Source: Bartonella vinsonii subsp. vinsonii (lineage in GTDB: Bacteria; Pseudomonadota; Alphaproteobacteria; Rhizobiales; Rhizobiaceae). From it: DNA of 64,000 nt. Each line of letters opens with the position of its first letter. Positions within the stretch are counted from its first letter, which is position 1. The position numbers and the translations under genes are program-made. Positions 43,357-51,036 of the stretch are shown piece by piece. Location: contig NZ_CADEAJ010000002.1 of the NCBI RefSeq assembly GCF_902825235.1, positions 1 to 64,000 on the forward strand. Direction: 5' to 3'. The notes below the pieces were generated by a model, which saw only the letters and a list, made by a program, of their open reading frames with translations, made no database searches and was not told where the DNA came from.

Positions 43357-43683
43357 AATTGTTTTCTCCTTTAAAATTTAAATTAGTAGAATTTAATATT
43401 ATCCTTACCCTAAAGGATAAAGATTTCTGGGATTTTTAATATATAAGTAGATTGGCTTTTTTCGGTGAGTTCCTACTGCTGATTGCTTATGTAATCCACT
43501 TTATAGGCGGTTCTATAGGCAGCAAGTCCTACATCCAATGGTTTATAGTATTTGTTTTTATATTTACGCTCTAAAGAACGAGGCTTTACAATATGAATAA
43601 TAAGATTATTCTTTTTATTTATGTGTTATTATAAAATAAAATATATAATTTACGGTATAAGTAGATATGTTTGTAATCTTATT
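43357..43683 (-). other. Gap between toxin genes with a 42-codon startless open stretch
   Basis: On the minus strand, about 43,614-43,470 reads without stops as HIVKPRSLERKYKNKYYKPL, then DVGLAAYRTAYKVDYISNQQ and a TAG. No start codon precedes it, so it is probably a remnant. A short ATCCTT..AAGGAT dyad lies nearer the B gene. No other content seen. Confidence 0.35.
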
Positions 43684-44400
43684 TTAATCAAGATAAATAA
43701 ATGGTGTTGCAAGTATAGCGTAATAAGATTTCCAAAACCACTCCGTTCCAAAAATCTGTGCTGATTTTATGGGGGAACAGAATGATCTTAATTGGCAGTG
43801 AGCATATGTAACCCATGGCGCTAGATTCCAAGCTTGATGTTCAACAGGGAAAGCGGCTAGCTGCGGTTGAGCTCCTCCTGATGTAAGGCCCGCATATAAT
43901 TGCTCTCTGTAATCCGGATTCCGAACAAATGGACCAATAACTCCCCCGCTCGATCTTTGCCACCCAATAATTTGTTCCCAGTGAATTATACCCAATGCAG
44001 CGACTTCTCGCTCATGTTCATATGGAGAAAATCTCCCTAACGATGCATTAACATCAATGAAATTAGGGGTAACTCTGATATGATAAATATAACCATCATG
44101 ATTAAGGTAATCATATATCCAATTAGCTGCAATAGAGTAGTATCTTGTTGTAGATACATAGCCAGAATTATAGCGTGACATTCCTGTTGCAGTTCCATGT
44201 ACATGATTCCATAAACTTATATCTGGTGGAGGTTGATTAGGCCGTGTTCCATCCATCCCTCGTGGTAGGAAACCGCCATCACGTTTTACTTCTTCAGGAG
44301 ACTGCATAGCCGCTCGATAAACTTTATTATTATCATTGTCATCGGCAAAGACATGCTGTGAAAACACAACAATTATTATAGTAATAAATAATTTAAACAT
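43684..44400 (-). CDS. Cholera-toxin/LT-type A subunit, secreted ADP-ribosyltransferase
   Basis: A 238-residue precursor with a signal peptide ending VFA (residue 19). The mature part follows the cholera toxin A1 chain closely. KVYRA gives Arg29 (CTA Arg7). EVKRDGGFLPRG and ISLWNHVHGT give His66 (CTA His44). SGYVSTT gives Ser83-Thr84-Thr85. FSPYEHEREVAALG gives Glu130-x-Glu132 (CTA Glu110/112). Then IIGW, NPDYREQLY and FPVEHQAWNLAPW follow in CTA order. Cys202 and Cys208 flank an Arg, like the nicked A1/A2 loop. The remaining 30-residue tail is shorter than CTA2 and has no KDEL. Expected to transfer ADP-ribose from NAD to a host G protein after delivery; the target is not predictable. Confidence 0.9.
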   Translation of the reverse strand: MFKLFITIIIVVFSQHVFADDNDNNKVYRAAMQSPEEVKRDGGFLPRGMDGTRPNQPPPDISLWNHVHGTATGMSRYNSGYVSTTRYYSIAANWIYDYLNHDGYIYHIRVTPNFIDVNASLGRFSPYEHEREVAALGIIHWEQIIGWQRSSGGVIGPFVRNPDYREQLYAGLTSGGAQPQLAAFPVEHQAWNLAPWVTYAHCQLRSFCSPIKSAQIFGTEWFWKSYYAILATPFIYLD

Positions 44401-44476
44401 TTTTTTCTAATCTCATTACTTAAATTAACATCTTTTCTGTGCTGAAAATGGAGAAGATAAGATCATGTTTTAAACT

Positions 44477-44885
44477 AAGCAGCTTTTACTATAGATCTTG
44501 TTAAAAACTGCTTTGCTTCTTCAATTAAGGCTTTATATTTCCTGTTTTCTTCGTTTACTCTGGAAGGATAGATTAAGACGAACATGGATAGGACCTAAAA
44601 GATATAAAGCTTTTTCAGTAGGATTCATGCCATTTCCAATGGCTTGGTAAATCAAAGCGTATGTCATTATCATAATCAACAAATTGGCTTCTTAATTTTT
44701 TTTCACACTCAATGAAATAATGACGATCTTGGGTCTTTATTTCACTGCGTTCAATCAGGGAAGGCTGTCTAGAGTGAGACTTGATGATTAATTGCTGTAA
44801 CAGCTCTAGATTTTGCGCTCCCCAATTTTGAGGACCGCAAATCTTGTGTTTTTATAAAATCATTTATCTCTTCAAATTCATATTG
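44477..44885 (-). pseudogene. Decayed AntA/AntB-type antirepressor
   Basis: Blocks match the antirepressor gene at 49,112-49,657 at the DNA level: the KAA end (44,477), the CDNDIRF-like stretch near 44,660, the FFIECEKK-like stretch near 44,690 and the SKAEL-like region near 44,800 with AAATCTTGTGTTTTTAT. Small deletions and shifts break every frame. Its C4 leader is missing, although a TGTCAA/GGCAAT stretch like that upstream of the other loci remains near 44,890. Together with antirepressor 3 it brackets the toxin genes. 44,886-45,193 holds nothing else recognisable. Confidence 0.75.
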
Positions 44886-45193
44886 CCGCCATATTGTCAA
44901 ACGGCAATGTAATCTTTTTCTAAAAAATAATCCTATATTGAACAGTGTGTATATGAGTACATATTAATTTTGTTATTTATCAATAAGTTAAATGTACAAT
45001 GTACAGTCAATTTGAAAAGTTCTAACGCTAGCGATAGTTCGCGCTGTCCTGCCCCGCAACAGACCAAACCCGCTTGGAAGTACCTTTTGCATTGATTTTA
45101 TTGAATTTTTTCTGGAAAAAGCGAAGTATAAGCGATAATTTGCTTTCAAAATTAACATCGTAGTATGTAATACATAGGCATAGCATAAGAACA

Positions 45194-45778
45194 TTATTTA
45201 GCTTTCTTATTGGCGGCATATTCTTGACGAGCAAGTTGGTACTGTATATTTTTGATTAATCTTTCATTGGCATATTCTGCGATATCATTTGCAATGTCTG
45301 GTTTGGACATCACCCCAGCAATTGAGGGGCCCTCTTGTTTTGCAATGGGGAATTGATCTCCATCCACTCTTTGAAAGACATTACCATTCAGCTTTTTTAA
45401 TTCAACACGCTTTGGAAAACTCCCACCTTTGATAAAAGCATGAGGTAAGATTTCTTTCTTTCCAAACATTTTGTAAGTTACACCGCGTTTTGTTTCTCTT
45501 GCTTGAAAAAATTTAAGAGGTATCGGTGTTCCAGAACCAATGATATTTGTCTCGAGAAGTTTTGCTGTAGCCTTTTCTTTAATATAAACGCCTCGCTTGA
45601 TACGCTTTGATTTGGCTGATGTAACATCGGCAATTTGTTTTTCTGCAAAGCGTTCGACTTGCTTTGCTGCTGTGTTTAGAGCATTCCGCAAAGCCCAATT
45701 AAGGCGTGGTGCTTGAAGACTTGTAAAGGTATCCTTCAGTTGTTGAAGATACCATTTTTGGCGGATGATTAATTTCAA
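45194..45778 (-). CDS. Minor tail protein Z-like (GPZ family)
   Basis: A 194-residue protein with SLQAPRLNWALRNALNTAAKQVERFAEKQIAD at the N-terminus and KRIKRGVYIKEKATAKLLE in the middle, the pattern of prophage minor tail protein Z used in tail completion. It lies 14 kb from the tail operon, upstream of the terminase and cut off from it by the toxin and antirepressor island. Four bases separate it from the gene upstream. Confidence 0.65.
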   Translation of the reverse strand: MKLIIRQKWYLQQLKDTFTSLQAPRLNWALRNALNTAAKQVERFAEKQIADVTSAKSKRIKRGVYIKEKATAKLLETNIIGSGTPIPLKFFQARETKRGVTYKMFGKKEILPHAFIKGGSFPKRVELKKLNGNVFQRVDGDQFPIAKQEGPSIAGVMSKPDIANDIAEYANERLIKNIQYQLARQEYAANKKAK

Positions 45779-45781
45779 CTT

Positions 45782-46102
45782 CTAAGCTTTTTTGGGAGTA
45801 GGTGTTGATGGCTTGGAAGCTTTAGATGCTTTTGGCTGTTCTGGTGCGATTTCCTCTACCACTGGTTCAGTTGATGTTTGTACAATTTCTTTTTCTACTT
45901 TCTCAACTTGTTTAACTGGTTTTTCAAGCTTTGCTGTTGTCTTAACCTCAACAAAAGGTTTTACAGCATTGGCACGTTTGAGACGTGCATAGACCTGATT
46001 GGAAATTTCAACAAATGGATTATTGGGTGTTGATGGTTCAAAGCGAACAGTGCTTTTATTGTCTCCAACAACACACATTGGCTTAGTGATGACAGCTTTC
46101 AT
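45782..46102 (-). CDS. Hypothetical late protein with Pro/Lys-rich tail
   Basis: About 106 residues starting MKAVITKPMCVVGDNKSTVRFEPSTPNNPFVEIS. The second half is low-complexity, rich in K, E, P and V, ending PKASKASKPSTPTPKKA. AAGGAG sits five bases before the chosen ATG, which rules out the longer frame. Small proteins like this lie next to gpZ in related prophages; the role is unknown. Confidence 0.6.
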   Translation of the reverse strand: MKAVITKPMCVVGDNKSTVRFEPSTPNNPFVEISNQVYARLKRANAVKPFVEVKTTAKLEKPVKQVEKVEKEIVQTSTEPVVEEIAPEQPKASKASKPSTPTPKKA

Positions 46103-46395
46103 CATTGCTCCTTTTGAGTCATAATTAATGACATCATTAGTCAAATATTGATTTTTATTCTGTGAAAAATTGATTAGCCAGAATTAGCAAGAAAACAGGG
46201 CTTTCTAGGCACGTTTCAAGTTCACATTTTACTGAATTTTTAGGGAATATTTTGAATTTTAGACACAATACAACTAGTGCAGTGACGTCATTAAATATGA
46301 TTTTTCACATCATGTCAACAAAAAAACATGATCTTGTATTTTTTTTATTTTTTTACCTAAATATGGTGTTTTAAAAGATGTTCTTTATTTTTCTT

Positions 46396-46419
46396 CAACA
46401 CAACGTTTATGTTGTGTTG
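46396..46419. promoter_or_regulatory. Operator dyad of hicAB-2
   Basis: CAACACAAC and GTTGTGTTG, a perfect 9-bp inverted repeat with a six-base centre. It overlaps the TTGAAA -35 of a promoter whose TATTAT lies at 46,440-46,445, and is a likely HicB binding site. The rest of 46,103-46,395 has no gene; a weak ATCATGT/ACATGAT hairpin lies near 46,311-46,334. Confidence 0.65.
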
Positions 46420-46446
46420 AAACATTTTAGATGTTATATTATTATA

Positions 46447-46629
46447 ATGAACAGTCAAGAATTGAAAAGATATCTTATAAAGCATGGTTGCAGTTTTACT
46501 TCAGGGAAGGGAGGGCATTTGCTTGTAAAGCGTGGTTCTAAAAAGTCCGTTTTACCTATGCATGGTACGCGAAAAGAATTAGGAACAGGATTAGTCCAGA
46601 AAATTCTTAAAGATCTTGACCTAAAATAA
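46447..46629 (+). CDS. hicA: HicA mRNA interferase toxin (module 2)
   Basis: A 60-residue dsRBD-like toxin: NSQELKRYLIKHGC, GKGGHLLVKRGSKKSVLPMHG and GLVQKILKDL. The catalytic His is in KGGHLLV. Length is exactly typical. The longer frame starting at 46,378 runs through the operator and is rejected. Confidence 0.9.
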   Translation: MNSQELKRYLIKHGCSFTSGKGGHLLVKRGSKKSVLPMHGTRKELGTGLVQKILKDLDLK

Positions 46630-46649
46630 GCCTGAATATGGAGGTGTAA

Positions 46650-47072
46650 ATGAAATATGCAATCAAATTTATCAAAGATGACAATGATACTCTTCTGGTC
46701 GTCTCTAAAGACTTTCAGGAATTTATTACCTATGGTAACGATGAAAAAGAGGCTTTGGAACAGGCTAAAAATGCACTTTTAACAGTCATTATGGGGCGTT
46801 TTCAAGATCGTGAACCTATTCCCTTTGGACATCGTGATATTGCCTATCCTTTTGTTGAAGTATCTTCATTGGTGACTTTAAAAATTGCAATACATAACGC
46901 TATGATTGAAAAAAACTTACGCAAAGCTGATCTGGTACGTCTTTTAAAACTTCATCCAATACAAATTGACCGATTGTTGGATTTAAACCACGCAACCAAA
47001 TTAGATGCCTTAGAATCCACACTCATTGCTCTTGGAAAAGAGATTGCCATTAATATCCAAGACGCTGCTTGA
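46650..47072 (+). CDS. hicB: HicB antitoxin with HTH (module 2)
   Basis: A 140-residue antitoxin: partial RNase H-like HicB fold (FIKDDNDTLLVVSKDFQEF.TYGNDEKEALEQAKNAL) followed by a C-terminal DNA-binding helix-turn-helix (MIEKNLRKADLVRLLKLHPIQIDRLLDL). GGAGG precedes the ATG. Close in layout to module 3 at 48,637, so the two may be ancient duplicates. It ends tail-to-tail with the gene at 47,076. Confidence 0.9.
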   Translation: MKYAIKFIKDDNDTLLVVSKDFQEFITYGNDEKEALEQAKNALLTVIMGRFQDREPIPFGHRDIAYPFVEVSSLVTLKIAIHNAMIEKNLRKADLVRLLKLHPIQIDRLLDLNHATKLDALESTLIALGKEIAINIQDAA

Positions 47073-47075
47073 AAA

Positions 47076-47618
47076 CTACCGGTTTTGCATAAAGTGTTTA
47101 TGAAGCGCGTTAAGCACAATACGCAGAGAATTAACAAGATATGGTAGTGATTGATCTTCTATCACAAGATACTGTAATGCGGCATGAAGGTTATATTGAC
47201 GGTATAAACATTGTGCTTCTTGAACAACATCTTTTACAGCTAAAAGATGTTTTGTTGCCATTTGTACCCATTTCTCTCTTGCTTTGTCATCAGAAGTTGT
47301 AGGCATTTCATCATAAACAGCATTAGGTAACGCTTTTGCACAGAGGTAATTGTTTCTCACTTCAAGATATTTTTGCGCAGCATCATATTGATCTTGATTG
47401 ATTTCGCCTTGCAAATAAAGCCGCCCGATATAAGTACCGGAAAGCGGATTTTTAGCCTCTTCTATGGTCAAGCCAAAGCGTTTGGCACGCATTTCAAGTG
47501 CCAATTTATCCATGGGTTCATGCGGTGTTTTGGCTCGTGAGATGCGTCCGTTTGGTTCTCTGATACATCCTTTAATCCGTGGACGACCACGTTTTGCACG
47601 TTTTTTTCTTTTTGTCAT
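47076..47618 (-). CDS. Phage protein of unknown function
   Basis: A 180-residue protein with a very basic N-terminus (TKRKKRAKRGRPRIKG) and then helices: LALEMRAKRFGLTIEEAKNPLSGTYIGRL, QYDAAQKYLEVRNNYLC. I recognise no family. The basic start suggests nucleic-acid binding. It lies directly downstream of ssb on the same strand, and so probably in the replication operon. Confidence 0.6.
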   Translation of the reverse strand: MTKRKKRAKRGRPRIKGCIREPNGRISRAKTPHEPMDKLALEMRAKRFGLTIEEAKNPLSGTYIGRLYLQGEINQDQYDAAQKYLEVRNNYLCAKALPNAVYDEMPTTSDDKAREKWVQMATKHLLAVKDVVQEAQCLYRQYNLHAALQYLVIEDQSLPYLVNSLRIVLNALHKHFMQNR

Positions 47619-47629
47619 ATTTTTTTCAA

Positions 47630-48085
47630 TCAGAATGGTATGCTATCATTATTAGTGAGTGCGCTATAATCTTTAGCTCCTGAAGCAACAGCATAATTTT
47701 GAGAAGTAATAGGTGAAGGGGTAGGGGGTGCCGATTGTTCTTTCTTTGCATCAAGCAAATACAATTCGCCTTTGAATTGTGGTAAGACAATCTCTGTTGA
47801 GTAACGATCATGACCGTTTTTATCTTGCCATTTGCGTGTCTGTAATTTGCCTTCTACATAAACCTTTGAACCTTTATTCAAATATTGAAGCGCTATTTTT
47901 GCCAAATGTGGATTGAAAACTACAACGGAATGCCATTCTGTCTTTTCTATTTTTTGATTGGTTTTTTTATCTGTATAGCTCTCAGAAGTCGCTATACTAA
48001 AATTGACTATTTCCGCTCCAGAATTCATTGTTTTGCTTTCGGGATTAGCACCAAGGCGTCCGATTAACGTCACTTTATTTAGCAT
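47630..48085 (-). CDS. ssb: Single-stranded DNA-binding protein, phage copy
   Basis: A 151-residue SSB: MLNKVTLIGRLGANPES, VNFSIATSESYTDKKT, EKTEWHSVVVF, GSKVYVEGKLQTRKW and the acidic C-terminal tip DSIPF that docks partner proteins. It coats single strands during phage replication and works with the ERF annealing protein encoded at 58.7 kb. Confidence 0.95.
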   Translation of the reverse strand: MLNKVTLIGRLGANPESKTMNSGAEIVNFSIATSESYTDKKTNQKIEKTEWHSVVVFNPHLAKIALQYLNKGSKVYVEGKLQTRKWQDKNGHDRYSTEIVLPQFKGELYLLDAKKEQSAPPTPSPITSQNYAVASGAKDYSALTNNDSIPF

Positions 48086-48308
48086 ATTTATAGCCCCATT
48101 AGATTTGCAAATTATACATGAAAAATCTTAGCATAATTTGCGTATTTTATCAAATAATTCAGTAAATTAATAACAGTTTTTTAAAGTATTACATTATAAT
48201 ATTATTTGACAAATTATTCATCAAAAAACCATGTCACACAAATGGCACGGCTTTCTTATTTCTGCTTTTAACTTTTCAATTCATTAAGAGTCTGTATCAA
48301 ACTTTTTT

Positions 48309-48334
48309 GTTCGATTTATTGTTGACTATCGAAC
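48309..48334. promoter_or_regulatory. Operator candidate of hicAB-3
   Basis: GTTCGAT and ATCGAAC around a TTGACT -35 (48,322-48,327), 44 bases before the hicA start. Confidence 0.5.
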
Positions 48335-48377
48335 CTTTTTGTGCGATCTTCATTTTATGAAGAAAGGGGGAAGCTAA

Positions 48378-48569
48378 ATGAAACGAGAAGCGCTGCTTAG
48401 AGAATTACGTAAAGAAGCCAGAAAAAGAGGCATTCATTACAGTGAAGCTCCTGATGCAGGTAAAGGGTCACATTATTTGGTAACTTTTGGAGATAAAACA
48501 ACCGTTATAAAATCTGGTGAATTGACTCCACTTTACGTGAAGATAATAAAAAAGCAGTTGGGGATATGA
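48378..48569 (+). CDS. HicA-like toxin (module 3)
   Basis: A 63-residue protein: KREALLRELRKEARKRGIHYSE, GKGSHYLVTFGDKTTVIKSGEL and YVKIIKKQLGI. The catalytic His (GSHYLV) and final helix match HicA. AGGGGGA is the ribosome-binding site. Confidence 0.82.
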   Translation: MKREALLRELRKEARKRGIHYSEAPDAGKGSHYLVTFGDKTTVIKSGELTPLYVKIIKKQLGI

Positions 48570-48636
48570 GTTACTCTCTCGACGGCTTTAATTTTTCGTT
48601 TCAAAAACATTTCGATCATGGCGAGGAGACCAAAAC

Positions 48637-49065
48637 ATGGAATATACTTATCAAGCAAAACTGGAATCTGATCCAGATGGTGGTTTTATTGTAACCTTTC
48701 CAGATGTACCAGAAGCAATAACAGCTGGAGAAAATAGAACTGAGGCATTAGAGAATGCTGTTGAAGCTTTAGGGTTAGCATTACGGAGCTATCCTATGCG
48801 CGGTTTACCTTTACCAGTACCACAGCAATATAAAGACCTTATAGAGGTTACGGTAGATGCGTGGAATGCTCTTAAACTTGCAGTGGTAGAAGCCTTTAAT
48901 GAAGCGAATATCACAAAAACAGAATTGGCTAATCGTTTGGGTAAAAAAGAAACAGAAGCAAGACGCATTCTTGATCCCAATTATCCAACTAAGCTTCAAA
49001 CACTAGAGCAAACACTGAGTGCTCTTGGCAAGCAAGTCGTTATTACAATCAAAAACGCGGCTTAA
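48637..49065 (+). CDS. hicB: HicB antitoxin with HTH (module 3)
   Basis: A 142-residue antitoxin: YQAKLESDPDGGFIVTFPDVPEAITAGENRTEALENAVEAL, then MRGLPLPVP and a helix-turn-helix (AFNEANITKTELANRLGKKETEARRIL). The classic HicB pattern. It converges on antirepressor 4 across a CTTCCC/GGGAGG hairpin at 49,068-49,095. Confidence 0.92.
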   Translation: MEYTYQAKLESDPDGGFIVTFPDVPEAITAGENRTEALENAVEALGLALRSYPMRGLPLPVPQQYKDLIEVTVDAWNALKLAVVEAFNEANITKTELANRLGKKETEARRILDPNYPTKLQTLEQTLSALGKQVVITIKNAA

Positions 49066-49111
49066 CTTCCTTCCCACGTTTGAAGGCAGGGAGGGGAGTC
49101 ATGTTTTAAGT

Positions 49112-49657
49112 CTAAGCAGCTTTTACTACAGACCTTGCTAGAATGCGCTTAGCTTCTTTTGTAACTGATTTATAATGATCAAGTTCTTTTTCGATTTCAT
49201 CTATTTTTAAAAGACGACCAAAGATTATACCCATGATTTTAGGATAATTTGTCAAAACATATTGACGAAGATAATTAAAATCATCAAAGCGCGTATCATT
49301 ATCATAATCAACAGCTTGGTTTCTTAGTTTCTTTTCACATTCAATAAAGTAGCGTCGAGCCTGTCTACCTTTCTCATTGCGTTCAACCATTGAGAGCTCT
49401 TTCGCCATGTCTAGAGTGAGATGATATTCTATTGCTGTAACAGCTCTAGATTTTGCGCTTCCCAATTTTGGGAACCGCAAATCTTGTGTTTTTATGAAAT
49501 CTTTACCTTCTTCAAATGTATATTGATTAATACGATCTGTAATCCAAGTAGCGAAACGTTTTCCTATTTCCATGAATGCGTGTAACTCACGCGCATTGAC
49601 CGTTTGCACAATTTCTTGTTCAATAATTTTTTCTGATATTTTAATGAGTGTGTTCAT
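49112..49657 (-). CDS. Antirepressor 4: AntA/AntB domain only
   Basis: A 181-residue protein: QTVNARELHAFMEIGKRFATWITDRINQYTFEEGKDF and EYHLTLDMAKELSMVERNEKGRQARRYFIECEKK, the AntA/AntB pattern. The end is different from the KilAC domain of the others. It has no small partner gene. Preceded by a C4 RNA with its own guide code. The remnant at 44,477 is its closest relative here. Confidence 0.85.
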   Translation of the reverse strand: MNTLIKISEKIIEQEIVQTVNARELHAFMEIGKRFATWITDRINQYTFEEGKDFIKTQDLRFPKLGSAKSRAVTAIEYHLTLDMAKELSMVERNEKGRQARRYFIECEKKLRNQAVDYDNDTRFDDFNYLRQYVLTNYPKIMGIIFGRLLKIDEIEKELDHYKSVTKEAKRILARSVVKAA

Positions 49658-49660
49658 AAT

Positions 49661-49678
49661 ATTGGTTCCTTTGTTTTA
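49661..49678 (-). promoter_or_regulatory. C4 target a2/b2, antirepressor 4
   Basis: Minus-strand TAAAACAA (49,678-49,671) and GAACCAAT (49,668-49,661), complementary to the locus-4 guides and overlapping AAGGAACC before the ATG at 49,657. Confidence 0.8.
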
Positions 49679-49691
49679 AAAGTTTAAGTAT

Positions 49692-49768
49692 CCAGGGCTA
49701 AAACAACCGAACCAATTCAGTCCTTCACATCTTTAGGTTACCCTTGGACATACACGTGAAGACCCTGG
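49692..49768 (-). ncRNA. C4-type antisense RNA, locus 4 (77 nt)
   Basis: Closing helix CCAGGG/CCCTGG, unlike CGGGTG in the other three, and inner hairpin CTTCAC/GTGAAG. The second hairpin ACTG/CGGT presents b' ATTGGTTC, and a' TTGTTTTA follows. The primary sequence is almost unrelated to loci 1-3, yet length, helix order and guide pairing are the same. Confidence 0.82.
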
Positions 49769-49815
49769 AATAATAAAATGAAGGGCAACAGATCTTTCGG
49801 GATACTGTTGAACCG

Positions 49816-49872
49816 ATTGGTTACAGGTGTTTTAAGCCTGCCTCATAACCTAATGGCTTTTAAAAATTTGTC
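49816..49872 (-). promoter_or_regulatory. Upstream TTGACA and a1/b1 pair, locus 4
   Basis: TTGACA at 49,872-49,867, then TAAAACA (49,834-49,828) and AACCAAT (49,822-49,816), a near copy of the a2/b2 target pair. No clear consensus promoter lies between it and the C4 helix, so this upstream one may be the main promoter here. Confidence 0.5.
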
Positions 49873-49891
49873 AAGTTGTTCCTGATATGAG

Positions 49892-50281
49892 TTAGCATCT
49901 AATCATCGTTTTTTCAGAAGTTTCTGTTAATTTTTTTATCTCTCTGTTGATCTCGTCTATGAGAGGTTCGATATTCAGAACGCTTTTAGGGACATCACCC
50001 CCATAAACCCATGCTTTCACTTGCGCTTTGGTACTAAAATCCGCATTTTCTGGTGTGGTATAATACTGCCCACCATCAAACTTTTCACACTCTCTTGTGC
50101 CATCTTCATATTCGTAGAGATTGTAAAAATACTCAGCTGCTCCGTCCCCCCAAGGAACATAACCAACAGCTGTTGCAACAAACTCTTTTTTCATTGGCTG
50201 TTTACGTTTTTTTAAGAACAGATCTTTTAATATTCCCATGCTTTTAGTCCATAATTTTACCAATTGGTCTATTTGCCTCAA
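49892..50281 (-). CDS. Hypothetical phage protein
   Basis: A 129-residue protein: basic N-terminus (LFLKKRKQPMKKEF), an aromatic middle (YVPWGDGAAEYFYNLYEYEDGTRECEKFDGGQYYTTPENADF) and an acidic helical end. Family unknown. The exact start is unclear since no strong ribosome-binding site precedes any of three in-frame ATGs. Confidence 0.5.
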   Translation of the reverse strand: MRQIDQLVKLWTKSMGILKDLFLKKRKQPMKKEFVATAVGYVPWGDGAAEYFYNLYEYEDGTRECEKFDGGQYYTTPENADFSTKAQVKAWVYGGDVPKSVLNIEPLIDEINREIKKLTETSEKTMIRC

Positions 50282-50421
50282 ATTTGATCGTACAAAGCGT
50301 TTTTAATTCCTTATGTTGTTTGTATCAAAAAATTACTAAATCGCTTTGTACGGTACCTTTTTATCGATTTAAATGCATATATAATCCCAAAACAATCACC
50401 ACTTTTCACTATTTTGCTGTC

Positions 50422-51036
50422 TCAAGCTGCTTTGCCATGCTGTTCTTCAAAAGCATCGGAATCGAGCTTGCCTATTCTCATGAATGAAATACGCTTACCT
50501 CCCAATGCCTTGTTGCGTGTATTTTCAACAGCTAGGAATATCTTCTCAGCAGCACCATAGAGAACAGACTCCATATCACGACAATACTTCGCAAGATCAG
50601 CAGAAGATGGTACAAATGTTGTTGACATACCTTCCGCTTCACCACGCACGAGATTTTTAACAGCTTGCAACAAAGACCATAGCGAAACACCGTCAAGAGC
50701 TACAACATAGGCGCGAGCGCGAGCATTTCCATTAGCAACTTTTTGCATTGTCAAACCACCTTCAAGCACATCAAGAGCCTCTGCAATGTCTTCAACAGAT
50801 GCTTTCAAGGCGAGTAAGTTCTGAACCGTCTGATAAGCTTCTAAAGCTTGTTTCTCTAGGGCTGGTGTCAATTGAATGCCATTTTTCAAGGTCCATGGGT
50901 ACTCCCGAGTTACAGATTGTACCATCTGTTGCACGGTATCTTGTAGAGGTATCACTAAGCTGTGTTGCACCGATAAGATTACGGATTGCTTCTCCGGTAC
51001 CACCACTAGTTCTTTGATTTTTTGAAAATCTTTCAT
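50422..51036 (-). CDS. Hypothetical phage protein overlapping the DUF1376 gene
   Basis: About 204 residues starting MKDFQKIKELVVVPEKQSV. Mostly helical: LTPALEKQALEAYQTVQNLLALKASVEDIAEAL, VVALDGVSLWSLLQAVKNLVRGEAEGM and YCRDMESVLYGAAEKIF. It resembles accessory replication proteins but I recognise no family. The first 245 bases overlap the end of the DUF1376 gene in another frame; a later start near 50,925 is possible and would halve the overlap. Confidence 0.6.
   Translation of the reverse strand: MKDFQKIKELVVVPEKQSVILSVQHSLVIPLQDTVQQMVQSVTREYPWTLKNGIQLTPALEKQALEAYQTVQNLLALKASVEDIAEALDVLEGGLTMQKVANGNARARAYVVALDGVSLWSLLQAVKNLVRGEAEGMSTTFVPSSADLAKYCRDMESVLYGAAEKIFLAVENTRNKALGGKRISFMRIGKLDSDAFEEQHGKAA

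Noticed and set aside
43684..44400. Pertussis S1-type toxin as first label
   Set aside because: General ART motifs fit both, but GGFLPRG, EVAALG, NPDYREQLY and FPVEHQAW follow the cholera/LT A1 chain; the S1-specific cysteine pattern is missing.
44988..45234. Two 68-codon minus-strand ORFs upstream of the toxin remnant region
   Set aside because: Overlap each other in different frames and the end of the gpZ-like gene; no ribosome-binding site.
13369..46144. Bartonella gene transfer agent (BaGTA)
   Set aside because: The gene set is a full P2/lambda-type phage with integrase, excisionase, repressor and att sites.
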